NCBI RefSeq assembly: GCF_023078475.1
Contig: NZ_CP095741.1
Location: forward strand, 3,286,001-3,350,000
DNA from: Luteibacter aegosomaticola
GTDB lineage: Bacteria; Pseudomonadota; Gammaproteobacteria; Xanthomonadales; Rhodanobacteraceae
Length of the DNA stretch: 64,000 nt
Direction: 5' to 3'
A program made the translations under genes and the position numbers. Within the stretch, counting starts at the first letter, position 1. Every line of letters begins with the position of its first letter. Positions 8,111 to 17,026 of this stretch are shown piece by piece. Under the pieces are notes generated by a model. The model did not search any database and was not told the DNA's origin. It worked only from the letters and a program-made list of their open reading frames with translations.

Positions 8111-9400
8111 TCAGGCGGCGTCGCCGCCCTCGCCCGCGATCCGCTGCTGCAGATTGCCGCGGTAGATCAGGTACGGCTCAGCCTGGCCATCAATGACGGC
8201 ATCGTCGACCACGACCTTGCTGACGTGCTCAAGCGACGGCAGTTCGAACATGGTATCGAGCAACACCTGCTCCAGGATGGTGCGAAGACCGCGTGCACCC
8301 GTCTTCCGCTTCAGTGCGCGCTTGGCGATCGCCGAAAGGGCTTCCGGGCGGAACTCCAGCTCGGCGCCTTCCATATCGAACAGCTTGCGGAACTGCTTGG
8401 TGACAGCGTTCTTCGGCTCGGTGAGGATCTGGATCAATGCGGCCTCGTCGAGCTCATCCAGCGTCGCGACCACCGGCAGGCGGCCCACGAACTCAGGGAT
8501 AAGACCGAAACGGACCAGATCGGCCGGTTCCACTTCCGACAGCATCTTGCCGACGTTCTCGGTGCGCTCCTTCGAGCGGACCTCGGCGCCGAAGCCGATG
8601 CCGGTGGTCTCGGAACGCTGCTGGATCACCTTCTCCAGGCCGGCAAACGCGCCGCCGCAGATGAAGAGGATGTTGCGCGTATCGACCTGCAAGAACTCCT
8701 GCTGCGGGTGCTTACGGCCACCCTGCGGCGGAACGGAGGCAAGCGTGCCTTCGATCAGCTTGAGGAGTGCCTGCTGCACGCCTTCGCCGGACACGTCGCG
8801 GGTGATCGACGGGTTTTCGCTCTTGCGCGAAATCTTGTCGATTTCATCGATGTAAACGATGCCGCTCTGCGCCTTTTCGACGTCGTAATCGCACTTCTGC
8901 AGAAGCTTCTGGATGATGTTTTCGACATCTTCACCGACATAGCCGGCTTCGGTCAGCGTCGTGGCATCCGCGATGGTGAACGGCACGTTGAGCAGGCGGG
9001 CCAGCGTTTCCGCCAGCAGCGTCTTGCCCGAACCGGTCGGACCGATCAGGAGGATGTTCGACTTGCCGAGTTCGACTTCGTCGTTCTTCTGGCGCGATTC
9101 CATGCGCTTGTAGTGGTTATAAACGGCAACAGACAGCGCCTTTTTGGCACGAGTCTGGCCGACCACGTACTGGTCAAGCGCTTCCATGATTTCGCGCGGC
9201 TTCGGAAGCTGGGTACGGCCGGAGGCCGCCTTTTCTTCCAGTTCCTCGCGAATGATGTCATTGCACAGCTCAACGCATTCGTCGCAGATGAACACGCTGG
9301 GGCCGGCGATCAGCTTGCGCACTTCATGCTGGCTCTTGCCGCAGAAGGAGCAGTACAGAATCTTGCCGTCGTTGGAACGGCCTTGCCGCTCGTCGCTCAT
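8111..9400 (-). CDS. clpX: ClpXP protease ATP-binding subunit ClpX
   Basis: ClpX is the hexameric AAA+ unfoldase that feeds tagged proteins into ClpP. The start MSDERQG is chosen over an upstream in-frame ATG because the N-terminal zinc domain starts just after it. That domain has Cys17/Cys20 and Cys39/Cys42. Walker A is GPTGSGKT (120-127), Walker B IVYIDEID (181-188), and the IGF loop that docks on ClpP is visible as [10 protein letters not shown]. The 429 residues match the family. It lies downstream of clpP with about 100 bases between, containing a hairpin, and ends at a strong terminator. Confidence 0.98.
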   Translation of the reverse strand: MSDERQGRSNDGKILYCSFCGKSQHEVRKLIAGPSVFICDECVELCNDIIREELEEKAASGRTQLPKPREIMEALDQYVVGQTRAKKALSVAVYNHYKRMESRQKNDEVELGKSNILLIGPTGSGKTLLAETLARLLNVPFTIADATTLTEAGYVGEDVENIIQKLLQKCDYDVEKAQSGIVYIDEIDKISRKSENPSITRDVSGEGVQQALLKLIEGTLASVPPQGGRKHPQQEFLQVDTRNILFICGGAFAGLEKVIQQRSETTGIGFGAEVRSKERTENVGKMLSEVEPADLVRFGLIPEFVGRLPVVATLDELDEAALIQILTEPKNAVTKQFRKLFDMEGAELEFRPEALSAIAKRALKRKTGARGLRTILEQVLLDTMFELPSLEHVSKVVVDDAVIDGQAEPYLIYRGNLQQRIAGEGGDAA

Positions 9401-9446
9401 GCTTTGGGCCCTACTGAGAATCCAGATGCGCTTTGAGAATAGCACA

Positions 9447-9478
9447 GCACCCCGCCCCGGGAAGCCGGGGCGAAGTGC
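9447..9478 (-). terminator. Hairpin between clpP and clpX (attenuator-like)
   Basis: CGCCCCGG (9453-9460) pairs with CCGGGGCG (9465-9472), and GCAC (9447-9450) with GTGC (9475-9478). No T run follows on the minus strand, so complete termination is unlikely. It may set the clpP to clpX ratio or mark a processing site. Confidence 0.35.
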
Positions 9479-9503
9479 TGGATTTCACAAGCGAAAGTAC
9501 CTA

Positions 9504-10136
9504 TCAAGCGGATTTGACGGTGTCGACCGTGCGCTTGTCGAGAACCGAATCGATCAGGCCATAAGTCTGCGCTTCCGCGCCGCTCATGAAACGATCGCGC
9601 TCGGTATCACGGGCGATTTCCTCGACCGTCTTGCCGCTGTGGTGCGCCAGGATGGCATTGAGACGCTCACGCATCGTGAGAATTTCACGGGCGTGGATCT
9701 CAATATCCGTTGCCTGGCCGGAAATGCCGCCAGCCCAGGGCTGGTGGATCATGATCCGGGAGTGCGGCAGCGAGTAACGCTTGCCAGCCGCACCCGCCGC
9801 CAGCAACAGGGCGCCCATGGAGGCGGCCTGGCCGATGCACATGGTGCTGACGTCCGGCTTCACGAACTGCATGGTGTCGTAGATCGCCATGCCCGCGGTG
9901 ACGGAGCCGCCCGGGCTGTTGATGTACAGGTTGATGTCCTTGTCCGGATTTTCCGACTCAAGGAACAGGAGCTGCGCGACGATCACGTTGGCCATGTAGT
10001 CGTCGACCGGGCCCACCGCGAAGATCACACGCTCCTTGAGGAGGCGCGAATAGATGTCGTACGAGCGCTCGCCGCGCGAGGTCTGCTCGACAACGATGGG
10101 CACCAGGTTGAGGTTCTGGATCGGAGCCATGGACAT
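9504..10136 (-). CDS. clpP: ATP-dependent Clp protease proteolytic subunit ClpP
   Basis: ClpP forms the double-heptamer serine protease chamber used with ClpX. The triad is visible: Ser106 in [11 protein letters not shown], His131 in RIMIHQP and Asp181 in ERDRFMS. The 210 residues match the usual length including a short N-terminal propeptide. The ribosome binding site AGGAGA lies 5-6 bases before the ATG. It begins 48 bases after the tig stop, so tig and clpP are probably one transcript. Confidence 0.98.
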   Translation of the reverse strand: MSMAPIQNLNLVPIVVEQTSRGERSYDIYSRLLKERVIFAVGPVDDYMANVIVAQLLFLESENPDKDINLYINSPGGSVTAGMAIYDTMQFVKPDVSTMCIGQAASMGALLLAAGAAGKRYSLPHSRIMIHQPWAGGISGQATDIEIHAREILTMRERLNAILAHHSGKTVEEIARDTERDRFMSGAEAQTYGLIDSVLDKRTVDTVKSA

Positions 10137-10177
10137 GCGATTCTCCTGGGTATGGGGCCCGGTTAGTGCTGGGAAAC

Positions 10178-10194
10178 CGGCGCCTTAGGCGCCG
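10178..10194 (-). promoter_or_regulatory. Hairpin with the tig stop codon in its loop
   Basis: CGGCGCC (10178-10184) pairs with GGCGCCG (10188-10194), and the 3-base loop is the tig stop codon. No T run is present. It may affect termination of translation or mRNA decay between tig and clpP; the role is unknown. Confidence 0.3.
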
Positions 10195-11477
10195 ATCGGC
10201 CGCATGACCTCGTCGAAGCTCAGTTCCTGGTCGGTGGACTTGGCGTTATCCGCCACCCACTCAGCCACCTGGTCTTCCATCACGCGGTTCTGCAGTCCCT
10301 GCATCAGTTGGGGGTCGCTGTTATACAGTTCAATGACCTTTTCCGGTTCTTCATAGGTGGAAGCGATCGCGGTCAGCATCTCACCCATGCGCTTGCGGTC
10401 AAGGCGCAGCTCGTTCTTGCGGGCGATTTCGCCCATCAGCAGAGCGGCGATGACGCGCTTCTTCGCGAACGGAAGGGCCTCGGCCACCATGGCCGGCGAC
10501 GGCTGCTGGCCGCGCGGCAGGTTGCCGGCTGCCAGGCTCTGGGCCTCGGCGTTGGCCATCAGTTCCGGCACGTCCAGCTCCGAGTAAGCGCCGGCAAGCT
10601 TTTCAGCCACTTCCGACTTCAGGCGGGCCATGAGCGTGGCCTTGAGCTCGCGCTCGAGGTTGGCGCGGACTTCCTTGCGGAAGGTCTCGACATCGCCATC
10701 GGCCACGCCGAACAGCTGGATGAACTCGGCATCGACGGCCGGGAGGTTCGGCTCCTGGACCTTGATGATCTTGAAGGTGACCTTGGCGGTCTTGCCGGCG
10801 AGTTCCGGGTTACGGAAGTCTTCCGGGAAGGCCACGTCCTGGACCAGGTCTTCACCGGCGGTACGGCCCGTCAGGGCCTCGTCGAGGGCCTTGAACAGGG
10901 TGCCCGAACCGAGGACGCTGCCCGCGCGCTCCAGGCCTTCGGCCGGGAAGCGGTAGTCGCCGGCTTCAGCCGAGTACTCGAACATCACGAAATCGCCGTC
11001 CTTCGAGGCGCGCGACACTTCGTCGAAGCTGCGACGCTGGGTGCGCAGGGTTTCGATCATCTTGTCGATGTCGGTGTCCTTGACCTCAGCCTTCGGGCGC
11101 GCGATCTCGAGCGCAGCCACGTCGACCGCCGGGAATTCCGGCATGACTTCGAAGGTGGCGGTGTAGGCGATTTCGCCGTCGACGGCATTGCCCGTGGTGT
11201 CGACCGACGGGTTGGCGATCGGCTGGAGCTTTTCCTGGGTCACGGCTTCACGCAGGGTGGTGCCGATGAGGTCCGAAAGCGCCTCGCCACGGACCTGCGC
11301 GCCGAAGCGCTGCTTGATCACCGTGGTGGGGACCTTGCCGGGGCGGAAGCCCTTGAGGCGGACCGTACGGCCCATTTCCGCGATGCGCTCGGAGACCTGC
11401 GTCTCCAGACGCTCGGCCGGGAACTTCACCGTGAGCTTGCGCCCGAGCTTGCCGACATTCTCAACCGAAACCTGCAT
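10185..11477 (-). CDS. tig: Trigger factor, ribosome-associated chaperone and prolyl isomerase
   Basis: Trigger factor binds at the ribosome exit and shields nascent chains. The start MQVSVENVGKLGRKLTV is preferred over an in-frame ATG six codons upstream, because AGGAG lies at ideal spacing before it and family proteins begin with MQVS. The ribosome-binding loop appears as GFRPGKVPTTVIKQRFG (about 43-59). An FKBP-type domain lies around 155-245, with the helical chaperone arms after it. The 430 residues match the family. It is first in the tig-clpP-clpX order. No downstream terminator before clpP was seen. Confidence 0.97.
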   Translation of the reverse strand: MQVSVENVGKLGRKLTVKFPAERLETQVSERIAEMGRTVRLKGFRPGKVPTTVIKQRFGAQVRGEALSDLIGTTLREAVTQEKLQPIANPSVDTTGNAVDGEIAYTATFEVMPEFPAVDVAALEIARPKAEVKDTDIDKMIETLRTQRRSFDEVSRASKDGDFVMFEYSAEAGDYRFPAEGLERAGSVLGSGTLFKALDEALTGRTAGEDLVQDVAFPEDFRNPELAGKTAKVTFKIIKVQEPNLPAVDAEFIQLFGVADGDVETFRKEVRANLERELKATLMARLKSEVAEKLAGAYSELDVPELMANAEAQSLAAGNLPRGQQPSPAMVAEALPFAKKRVIAALLMGEIARKNELRLDRKRMGEMLTAIASTYEEPEKVIELYNSDPQLMQGLQNRVMEDQVAEWVADNAKSTDQELSFDEVMRPIGA

Positions 11478-11653
11478 GACCTCTCCTGAAACCACCGCTT
11501 ATATGCGGCGTGATGGCGGCATCCGCCGCCTGACCAAAACTATAGGGATTCACCGCGAGCGCCTGGCCCCACCCCGGACCAACCGGTGCTGGCGGAAAAC
11601 CCCGCAAATGACTGCCCATTCTACGTTTTGCGCTTACGCCCCCGCAACAGGGC

Positions 11654-12088
11654 TCAGGGCCCGCCCCAGCGCCGGGGGCCGCCCCCTTCCGAGCCGAGCG
11701 CATCGCCCGGGTTGGCGAGGGCGCAGGCTGATATCGAGAGGCACCCGCAGCCGATGCAGTCGCCCAGCCGGTCTCGCAGGTTGGTGAGCTGCGAAATCCG
11801 GTCATCAAGGTCCTGGCGCCAACGGGCGGACAGGCCCGCCCAGTCCTCGCGGCTGGGCGTCCGGCCGTCTGGGAGCGTCGCCAGGGCCTGCCTGACGGCC
11901 TCCAGGGGAATGCCTACCCGCTGGGCCACCCGGATCACCGCGATGCGGCGGAGCACGTCGCTGCCGTAACGGCGCTGGTTGCCCGCCGTCCGCAAGCTAT
12001 GGATCAGCCCTTTCCGCTCATAGAAATGCAGCGCCGAGACCGCCACCCCCGCCCGCCGGGCCACTTCACCTACGCTCAGCTCGCGCAT
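11654..12088 (-). CDS. soxR: Redox-sensitive transcriptional activator SoxR
   Basis: SoxR is a MerR-family dimer whose [2Fe-2S] cluster, when oxidised by redox-cycling compounds, activates target promoters. The N-terminal helix-turn-helix is [26 protein letters not shown]. The cluster ligands form the diagnostic C-x2-C-x-C-x5-C at Cys111, 114, 116 and 122. At 144 residues it is slightly short; the tail after the cysteines is Gly/Pro-rich. It is divergent from an MFS exporter, with a dyad lying 6 bases upstream of its ATG and overlapping its own ribosome binding region (GAGGT). Outside enterics SoxR commonly controls exporters, which fits this neighbour. Confidence 0.95.
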   Translation of the reverse strand: MRELSVGEVARRAGVAVSALHFYERKGLIHSLRTAGNQRRYGSDVLRRIAVIRVAQRVGIPLEAVRQALATLPDGRTPSREDWAGLSARWRQDLDDRISQLTNLRDRLGDCIGCGCLSISACALANPGDALGSEGGGPRRWGGP

Positions 12089-12091
12089 CGC

Positions 12092-12122
12092 TTGACCTCA
12101 ACCATGGTTCAGGTCCGATCCT
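12092..12122 (+). promoter_or_regulatory. SoxR box and MerR-type promoter of the MFS gene
   Basis: A 22-bp dyad at 12094-12115 has half-sites GACCT-c-AACC and GGTT-c-AGGTC, with one internal mismatch. It lies between a TTGACC -35 (12092-12097) and a weak -10 GATCCT (12117-12122), which gives a 19-bp spacer. Over-long spacers with the operator between the boxes are characteristic of MerR-family targets. SoxR binding is inferred from position and symmetry. Confidence 0.7.
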
Positions 12123-12179
12123 GCCGCCTCCGGACCTCGCACGCAACCGTCCGACACTCCCCTCCCCCAAGGATTGACC

Positions 12180-13568
12180 ATGAACGTGGGCATGTCTGAC
12201 CCCAAGCTCCTCGACGCCGCGGCTTCCCCGACCGACGGCATCCTCGCACCCCGTTACCGCGCCGCCACCCTGGGCATGGTTTCCCTGATCTCACTGATTG
12301 CCTTCGAGGCGCTGGCCGTCACCACGGCCATGCCGACGGTGGCCCGCGAGTTGAACGGACTGCGCCTCTACGCCCTCGCTTTTGGCGGCGTGCTCGCCAC
12401 CAGCGTCATCGGCATGGTGATCTCTGGCCGCTGGAGCGACCGCCGCGGCCCGGGCCCCGCCCTCGCCACCGGACTCGGTGGCTTTGTTGCCGGCCTGTTG
12501 GTAGCGGGCTTTGCCCACACCATGCCCATGCTGCTCGTAGGCCGGCTCATCCAGGGACTCGGTGCAGGCCTGCTCTCGCCCGCCCTCTATGTGATCGTCG
12601 GCCGCCTTTACCCGGAGCGCCTCCGGCCCAAGGTGTTCGCCTCGTTCTCGGCGGGCTGGGTCGTACCTGCACTGATCGGCCCCGCCGTGAGCGGACTGAT
12701 CGTCGAGCACGTCGGCTGGCGCTGGGTCTTTCTTGCGGTGCCCTTGCTGGCAATTCCGGCAGCTTTGGGCGTGCGCGGCGCAGTGCGCTCGCTCGACCCG
12801 CCCGTCGTCCACGACAACGATGCGCCTGGTCGCATGGCCAACGCCGTGGGCGCGTCGCTCGGTGCATGCGCGCTATTCGTCGCCGGACAGGAACAGGGAT
12901 GGCGCGCCGTCGCCCTGCTGATCCCGGCGCTGATTGCCCTTGTCGTCTGCGGGCGCCGCCTGCTTCCGATGGGCACCCTCCGCGCCGCGCGCGGCCTGCC
13001 CGCGGTGATTGGCCTTCGCGGCCTGGCAGCATCGGCGTTCTTCGGCGCTGAGGCCTTCCTTCCGCTCGCCTTCTCACGTCAGCATGGGCTTTCACCGACG
13101 TGGTCCGGGCTCGCCATCAGCGTCGGCGCGGTCGGCTGGTTCTCGGGCTCGTGGTATCAGGGGCACCTCGCAAAGATCTCGCGTCAGGCGTTGTTGAATC
13201 GCGGCACCGGCCTCATGGCGATCGGTACCGTCATCGCAGGCCTCGCGACATTCGCCTCCACGCCCGTACCGATCGCCGTGCTGGGTTGGCTAACCACCGG
13301 CCTCGGTATCGGCATGGTCTACGGCACGGTTTCGACGCTTGCGCTTTCGATGTCTGCACCGCACGAACAAGGCACGAATGCCTCGGCGCTGCAGTTGTGC
13401 GAATCGCTCACCGTGGCCTCCACACTCGCTATTGGTGGTTCATTGTTTGCGGCATTACTCAACGTCTCGCAGACCATGGCGTTCGGCGCGAACTTCGCAA
13501 TCACCGTGGTGCTCGCATGCCTGGCGAATGTCGTTGCACGACGGACAAACGCTCCCGCCCACGTGTAA
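12180..13568 (+). CDS. MFS drug-efflux-type transporter, probable SoxR target
   Basis: A 462-residue membrane protein with 12 or more hydrophobic helices. It has a GRWSDRRGPGPALATG loop after helix 2, matching MFS motif A, and GRLIQGLGAGLLSPALYVIVGR matching the DHA-type motif B/C region. Such proteins export toxic compounds using the proton gradient. The start is the ATG at 12180 with AAGGA 6 bases upstream; an in-frame TTG two codons earlier is less likely. It is divergent from soxR with a SoxR-box promoter between them, so induction by redox-active compounds is likely. The substrate cannot be told from the sequence. Confidence 0.88.
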   Translation: MNVGMSDPKLLDAAASPTDGILAPRYRAATLGMVSLISLIAFEALAVTTAMPTVARELNGLRLYALAFGGVLATSVIGMVISGRWSDRRGPGPALATGLGGFVAGLLVAGFAHTMPMLLVGRLIQGLGAGLLSPALYVIVGRLYPERLRPKVFASFSAGWVVPALIGPAVSGLIVEHVGWRWVFLAVPLLAIPAALGVRGAVRSLDPPVVHDNDAPGRMANAVGASLGACALFVAGQEQGWRAVALLIPALIALVVCGRRLLPMGTLRAARGLPAVIGLRGLAASAFFGAEAFLPLAFSRQHGLSPTWSGLAISVGAVGWFSGSWYQGHLAKISRQALLNRGTGLMAIGTVIAGLATFASTPVPIAVLGWLTTGLGIGMVYGTVSTLALSMSAPHEQGTNASALQLCESLTVASTLAIGGSLFAALLNVSQTMAFGANFAITVVLACLANVVARRTNAPAHV

Positions 13569-13682
13569 ACCCGGGAAAACCCTACAACGCCTATCCGAAC
13601 GGTACGACTGTTGCGTGCCGATGGCCCGGCCCACCCTGCGTGCAGGCAAAACGCGCCTGCTACGCTACGGAGTACGCACCTC

Positions 13683-13901
13683 ATGGATCGGGCCATCACG
13701 TTGGACGAAGAACGGAAACGCTGGTTTGAAGAGTACAAACGCACATCGCTTGAGATGCGCAAGATGTACGCCGAGATCGACAAGCTCGAATACGAAAGGC
13801 ACTGGTATCCGTTCTGGATGGGCGTCGCCATTGTGACGTCGCTGCTTACGTCCCTGGCCACTTTGGCCACCCTACTGTTCTCTATCGCAAACCGGTCTTG
13901 A
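13683..13901 (+). CDS. Small tail-anchored membrane protein of unknown function
   Basis: 72 residues, not recognised. A charged, probably helical N-terminal part (LDEERKRWFEEYKRTSLEMRKMYAEIDKLEYE) is followed by a single C-terminal membrane helix (WYPFWMGVAIVTSLLTSLATLATLLFSI). The ATG has GGAG 10 bases upstream; an open frame 24 codons further upstream looks non-coding. The layout, a coiled-coil stalk ending in (W/Y)YP and a terminal helix, is the same as in the interrupted gene 137 bases downstream, so the two may be related. It is the first gene of the accessory island. Confidence 0.6.
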   Translation: MDRAITLDEERKRWFEEYKRTSLEMRKMYAEIDKLEYERHWYPFWMGVAIVTSLLTSLATLATLLFSIANRS

Positions 13902-14037
13902 CCGCGCGCGCGGTCCGCGAGAGTTACGAAGGAATTGCCTTACACAGCCTATTGAGCACGGCCGACTGTTCTCAAGTTCACCCGCGCCGTACCGTACGTC
14001 GTGGTGATTAGCACCAGGAACCCGAGGCCCGAACACG

Positions 14038-14550
14038 ATGGATGGCTCCCGCATGACAGACGACCGGCTGGCGACGGCCGAACTAACCCGCACACTCATG
14101 GAAGCGTGCAAGCTCCACGCCGAATCCATGAAGTGTCGCGCCGAAGCGGATACCAAGGCCGCCGCCGACCTTGCAGAGGCGCGTAGCGAGTCTTCGCGAC
14201 TCGATCTCGAAGCGATGAAAGCACGCGTCGAGATGGCGCGGCTAGATCTTGAAGCCACGAAAAGCCGGGCGCAAGCCGCCAGACTGGAAGCCGAGGCGAT
14301 CAAGCTGAGATCGGAGTCATCGAAGCTCCACGCCGAAACATCAAAGATCGAAAAAGAAGCGGAGTCCGCGTCCGACTTCGCAGCCACCATACGCGCACAG
14401 ACCTTGGCGCGAGCTGCGCGATTTGAAGCTTAAGCCGAAAAGATCCGGGCCGAGGCACGCTACTACCCCGCCATAGGTCTCGGGGCCATCGTGGTCACAG
14501 CCATCAGCGCCGCCGCAGCGGTGGTAACGGCGCTAGTCAAGACGCTTTGA
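14038..14550 (+). pseudogene. Coiled-coil tail-anchored protein gene interrupted by an in-frame TAA
   Basis: From ATG 14038 the frame codes 131 residues of strongly heptad-like sequence rich in Ala, Glu, Arg and Lys (repeats such as SSRLDLEAMKARVEMARLDL). It then meets TAA at 14431-14433. The same frame continues without a shift for 38 codons to TGA at 14548-14550: AEKIRAEARYYPAIG, then a clear hydrophobic helix (IVVTAISAAAAVVTALV). The helix after the stop matches the architecture of the small gene upstream, so the TAA most likely truncates a once membrane-anchored protein. Alternatives are readthrough, a working soluble 131-residue protein, or a sequencing error. Function unknown. Confidence 0.65.
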
Positions 14551-14703
14551 GCATGCCCGAGGGCTCGACCTACAAGCAGGTCAGGCATGAACGACGTCTA
14601 CTAGTGAAGACGACCCGCACAACCATCAGGTGAGCCCGACAGACCGCGCGAGTCGTTGACGCGAAGCTAGTACCTCCTTAGCCACAGCAAAGAGGTGCGT
14701 CAC

Positions 14704-15381
14704 ATGTGTAAACGCTTGACTCCGTACATCGGAGCGATCGCCCTGATCCCTTCGATAGCTTTCAGCCAGATCATCGATCAGCAGGTTATCTCGTCGCATC
14801 CCGGCGAGAAGCGAATCACTCGGCATGTCGTCATAAAGGATGAGCACGGCCTCGACACTGTAGTTGAGCAAAACCTCACCGAACTCCCTAACGGCGATCT
14901 TCTTTACATTCACGACGCTCAACCGCAGCCCACCCGCGATCTGGACGCGCGTCTCTGCGAAGCCATGGGAGAGAACGCCACGGTCGTCGCGACACTGATC
15001 CTCGGCCCGGACACCCTCTCCAGCGTCGCTTGTCACATGCCCGCTCCCGATGGCGATCTGGCCTCGAAACAAACAGGCGCTCGCGCGCCCACCATCCAGG
15101 CGAGAGCACCCGGCCCGTACGCCGTACCCGTGAATCAGAATTCGGTCCACCGAGGTCAGGTGAACTATCGATCGGAAGGCCCCGCAACCATCACGGGCGA
15201 AGTCGTCGTCGATGAGCGCTGTCGGACAGCACTATCTGATTACGTTTCGCACCCAGTCAGCGGCCAGACTGCCGCGAGCGTCAATTGCTACATGCCGCGT
15301 ACGGGGAGCGCACCGACCCGAACGTCAGCATGCGTCGGGGGCACATGCGCGGCTGATCGCAACACGATCACGGTCTTCTAG
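14704..15381 (+). CDS. Secreted or periplasmic protein of unknown function
   Basis: 225 residues, not recognised. MCKRLTPYIGAIALIPSIAFSQ looks like a Sec signal peptide cleaved after AFS. The mature part has several Cys residues, including a C-terminal CVGGTCAAD and the repeated pattern C-x-MP (ACHMPAP, NCYMPRT). This suggests two related halves and disulfides in the periplasm. The ATG at 14704 has AGAGG 8 bases upstream; an in-frame GTG three codons earlier overlaps that site. Base composition is visibly less GC-rich than the flanking core genes. A terminator-like hairpin follows. Confidence 0.65.
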   Translation: MCKRLTPYIGAIALIPSIAFSQIIDQQVISSHPGEKRITRHVVIKDEHGLDTVVEQNLTELPNGDLLYIHDAQPQPTRDLDARLCEAMGENATVVATLILGPDTLSSVACHMPAPDGDLASKQTGARAPTIQARAPGPYAVPVNQNSVHRGQVNYRSEGPATITGEVVVDERCRTALSDYVSHPVSGQTAASVNCYMPRTGSAPTRTSACVGGTCAADRNTITVF

Positions 15382-15756
15382 ACGGCTTGAAAGAAGGTCC
15401 CGGCCCTAGATTGAGGCCGGGACCATTTCAGTCGAGACAGCACGATGCGGATACTACAACCATGGCGCCATGCCAATTCCGCTCGATCCTAAGCTAGGAA
15501 GCGCTTCATCTCCGGCTTCGCAATGCGGCCGCTGCCCACAACGCCTTCGCGATGCAACTGTCCGGCCCCGATCGAACGCCCCCGCCAGTACAAATGCGCA
15601 TGGCGTTCGCGACGTAAAGAACGCTCAGAAAAGGACTACATGTCGCGCCGTACTGCGCCGACATCGGGTAAGTCACTGGGTCCGTAACGTTCACTGCGCA
15701 TCAGCGTGAACCGCGAACCGAGCCGGACGGACTCCGGACAAAAGGACCTGCACACC
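15382..15756. other. Gene-free stretch in the accessory island
   Basis: It starts with a terminator-like hairpin (15396-15424) and otherwise shows no coding region I can support. Short frames here have no ribosome binding site, no hydrophobic pattern and no recognisable motif. It may hold the promoter of the lytic-transglycosylase-like gene at 15757. Confidence 0.5.
15396..15424 (+). terminator. Terminator-like hairpin
   Basis: A 10-bp stem, GGTCCCGGCC (15396-15405) with its complement (15415-15424), has a 9-base loop and is followed by ATTTCA. It lies 15 bases after the secreted-protein gene. The T content downstream is modest. Confidence 0.6.
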
Positions 15757-16482
15757 ATGAACAAACCAAAGATTGGCACTGAACCAGGCGGCGATGGCGG
15801 ACTCCCTTCTCCGCCGCCCGTAGACCTCCCCCCGACGGTCGTCAACGCCGACCGTCCCCGAGATCCAACGCCGACGCCCCCTAGCCAACCAACCCCTCTC
15901 CAACCTCCAATTGATCACATCGGCCCCTTTCCAGGAACGGGGTCAACTCCAGGAAGCAGATTGACGCCGTATCAGAGAGGCGGATACAAGTACATCACCC
16001 GTGGTGGACATCGATACAGCCTTCAGATGCGCTTAAACGCTCATCAGGAAAGGATCATCAGCCAAATCGTGGATGCAGGATTCTCCAGAGGCGCGCCAGA
16101 AGTGACCATATCCATCGTAGTCGCGACTGCCTTTCAAGAAAGCAGTTTCAACGAGGGAGCAACGAATCCCGACTCATCCGCCATTGGCATTTTTCAGTTT
16201 CTCGTCAATCCCTGGAACGAACGCCATAAGCATCTGAATCGACACGACACCTCTGACCAGATCGTCGCAATGTACGACGAAGTCGACTGGTTCCGCGCAC
16301 GGTACTCGGCACATCTCGCATCTGGCGCGCTTGAGGGGACCATGCCTTTCGTTGACTACGCCTACGCCTCACACACTGCTGGCCCATTCAATCCCCGCGA
16401 CTTTGCGGTCAACGAGGAAACCCGGAAGAAACTGACCGCATTCAAAGACAAGTGGTACACGCTTTCCCTGCACGTCGAATAG
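15757..16482 (+). CDS. Lytic-transglycosylase-like (SLT-fold) protein, possible secreted effector
   Basis: 241 residues. The first 75 or so are disordered-looking and very Pro-rich (PSPPP, PTPTPPSQPTPLQPP). The rest shows the soluble-lytic-transglycosylase motifs in order: ATAFQESSFN with probable catalytic Glu128, AIGIFQF (142-148) in place of GLMQI, and YAYASHTAGP (201-210) in place of AYNAG. This fold cleaves peptidoglycan glycan strands. There is no signal peptide or lipobox, so the protein would need another route, such as a type VI or type IV secretion system, or a phage-like lysis role. Start ATG 15757 has AGGA upstream. Two secreted paralogues follow after 9 bases, the layout of an effector with periplasmic immunity proteins. 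The effector role is inferred. Confidence 0.65.
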   Translation: MNKPKIGTEPGGDGGLPSPPPVDLPPTVVNADRPRDPTPTPPSQPTPLQPPIDHIGPFPGTGSTPGSRLTPYQRGGYKYITRGGHRYSLQMRLNAHQERIISQIVDAGFSRGAPEVTISIVVATAFQESSFNEGATNPDSSAIGIFQFLVNPWNERHKHLNRHDTSDQIVAMYDEVDWFRARYSAHLASGALEGTMPFVDYAYASHTAGPFNPRDFAVNEETRKKLTAFKDKWYTLSLHVE

Positions 16483-16491
16483 GAACTAGTC

Positions 16492-17025
16492 ATGCACGTT
16501 CTTCCCCGCCGCACGATTGCCTCTTTGATCGCCGTCGTGGCGGCGGGGAATGCTATCGGCTGCCCGATCCAGCAAGCGATCTATCGCGACACGTCGAAGG
16601 CGAGCCATGGAACCGCACAATTCCATCAAGTTCGCGGTCCTCGGGAGCATGCTTCGCACGCGCTGACTCTCAAGATCAGCTTTCCAAGACGCAAAGCGGG
16701 AGCAGCGTACGATGCATGGTTCCTTGCTCGCAGAGGTGAGACCGGAAGGACGGAATTAGTAGAGAACACGGCACCTGGAACGCAGATCTGGGAACCCGTT
16801 GAAAACAGGGAGCGAAGGATGGCCGCGCCCTATGCACTCGAGTTCTTTGCCTGGAATGACGACCGCGTCCTGGTTGATGCGCCGATTTCGGCGCTCGATA
16901 CAGCGCCTACGTATCTGCTGATTCCTGGCCTATCGACACACGTATGGGACGTCGCAAAACGTGGCGCCGGGAGCATGTTCAAGCTAATCGCGTGCCGGGA
17001 CACGTCCTTGCCGGAGGAAAGCTAA
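16492..17025 (+). CDS. Secreted unknown protein, first of two tandem paralogues (candidate immunity protein)
   Basis: 177 residues, not recognised. An N-terminal signal peptide (MHVLPRRTIASLIAVVAAGNAIG) precedes mature CPIQQAIYRDT. Landmarks shared with the next gene in the same order are C-P at the mature N-terminus, (Y/F)D-x-WF, an FxAW motif, AP-(T/V)-Y-(L/I)-x-(I/L)P, and a C-terminal GSMFKLIAC matching GRGMFKLHRC. Two conserved Cys at the ends could form a disulfide. AGGAA lies at good spacing before the ATG. It sits 9 bases after the SLT-like gene and 1 base before its paralogue, so the three are almost certainly one operon. An inhibitor of the SLT-like enzyme is my inference. Confidence 0.65.
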   Translation: MHVLPRRTIASLIAVVAAGNAIGCPIQQAIYRDTSKASHGTAQFHQVRGPREHASHALTLKISFPRRKAGAAYDAWFLARRGETGRTELVENTAPGTQIWEPVENRERRMAAPYALEFFAWNDDRVLVDAPISALDTAPTYLLIPGLSTHVWDVAKRGAGSMFKLIACRDTSLPEES

Positions 17026-17026
17026 C

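Noticed and set aside
8225..9436. 403-codon plus-strand frame antisense to clpX
   Set aside because: It mirrors clpX codon positions, lacks a ribosome binding site, and its protein has no recognisable fold.
15470..15709. 79-codon plus-strand frame in the island gap
   Set aside because: No ribosome binding site, Arg/Cys-rich random-looking sequence, no motif or hydrophobic segment.
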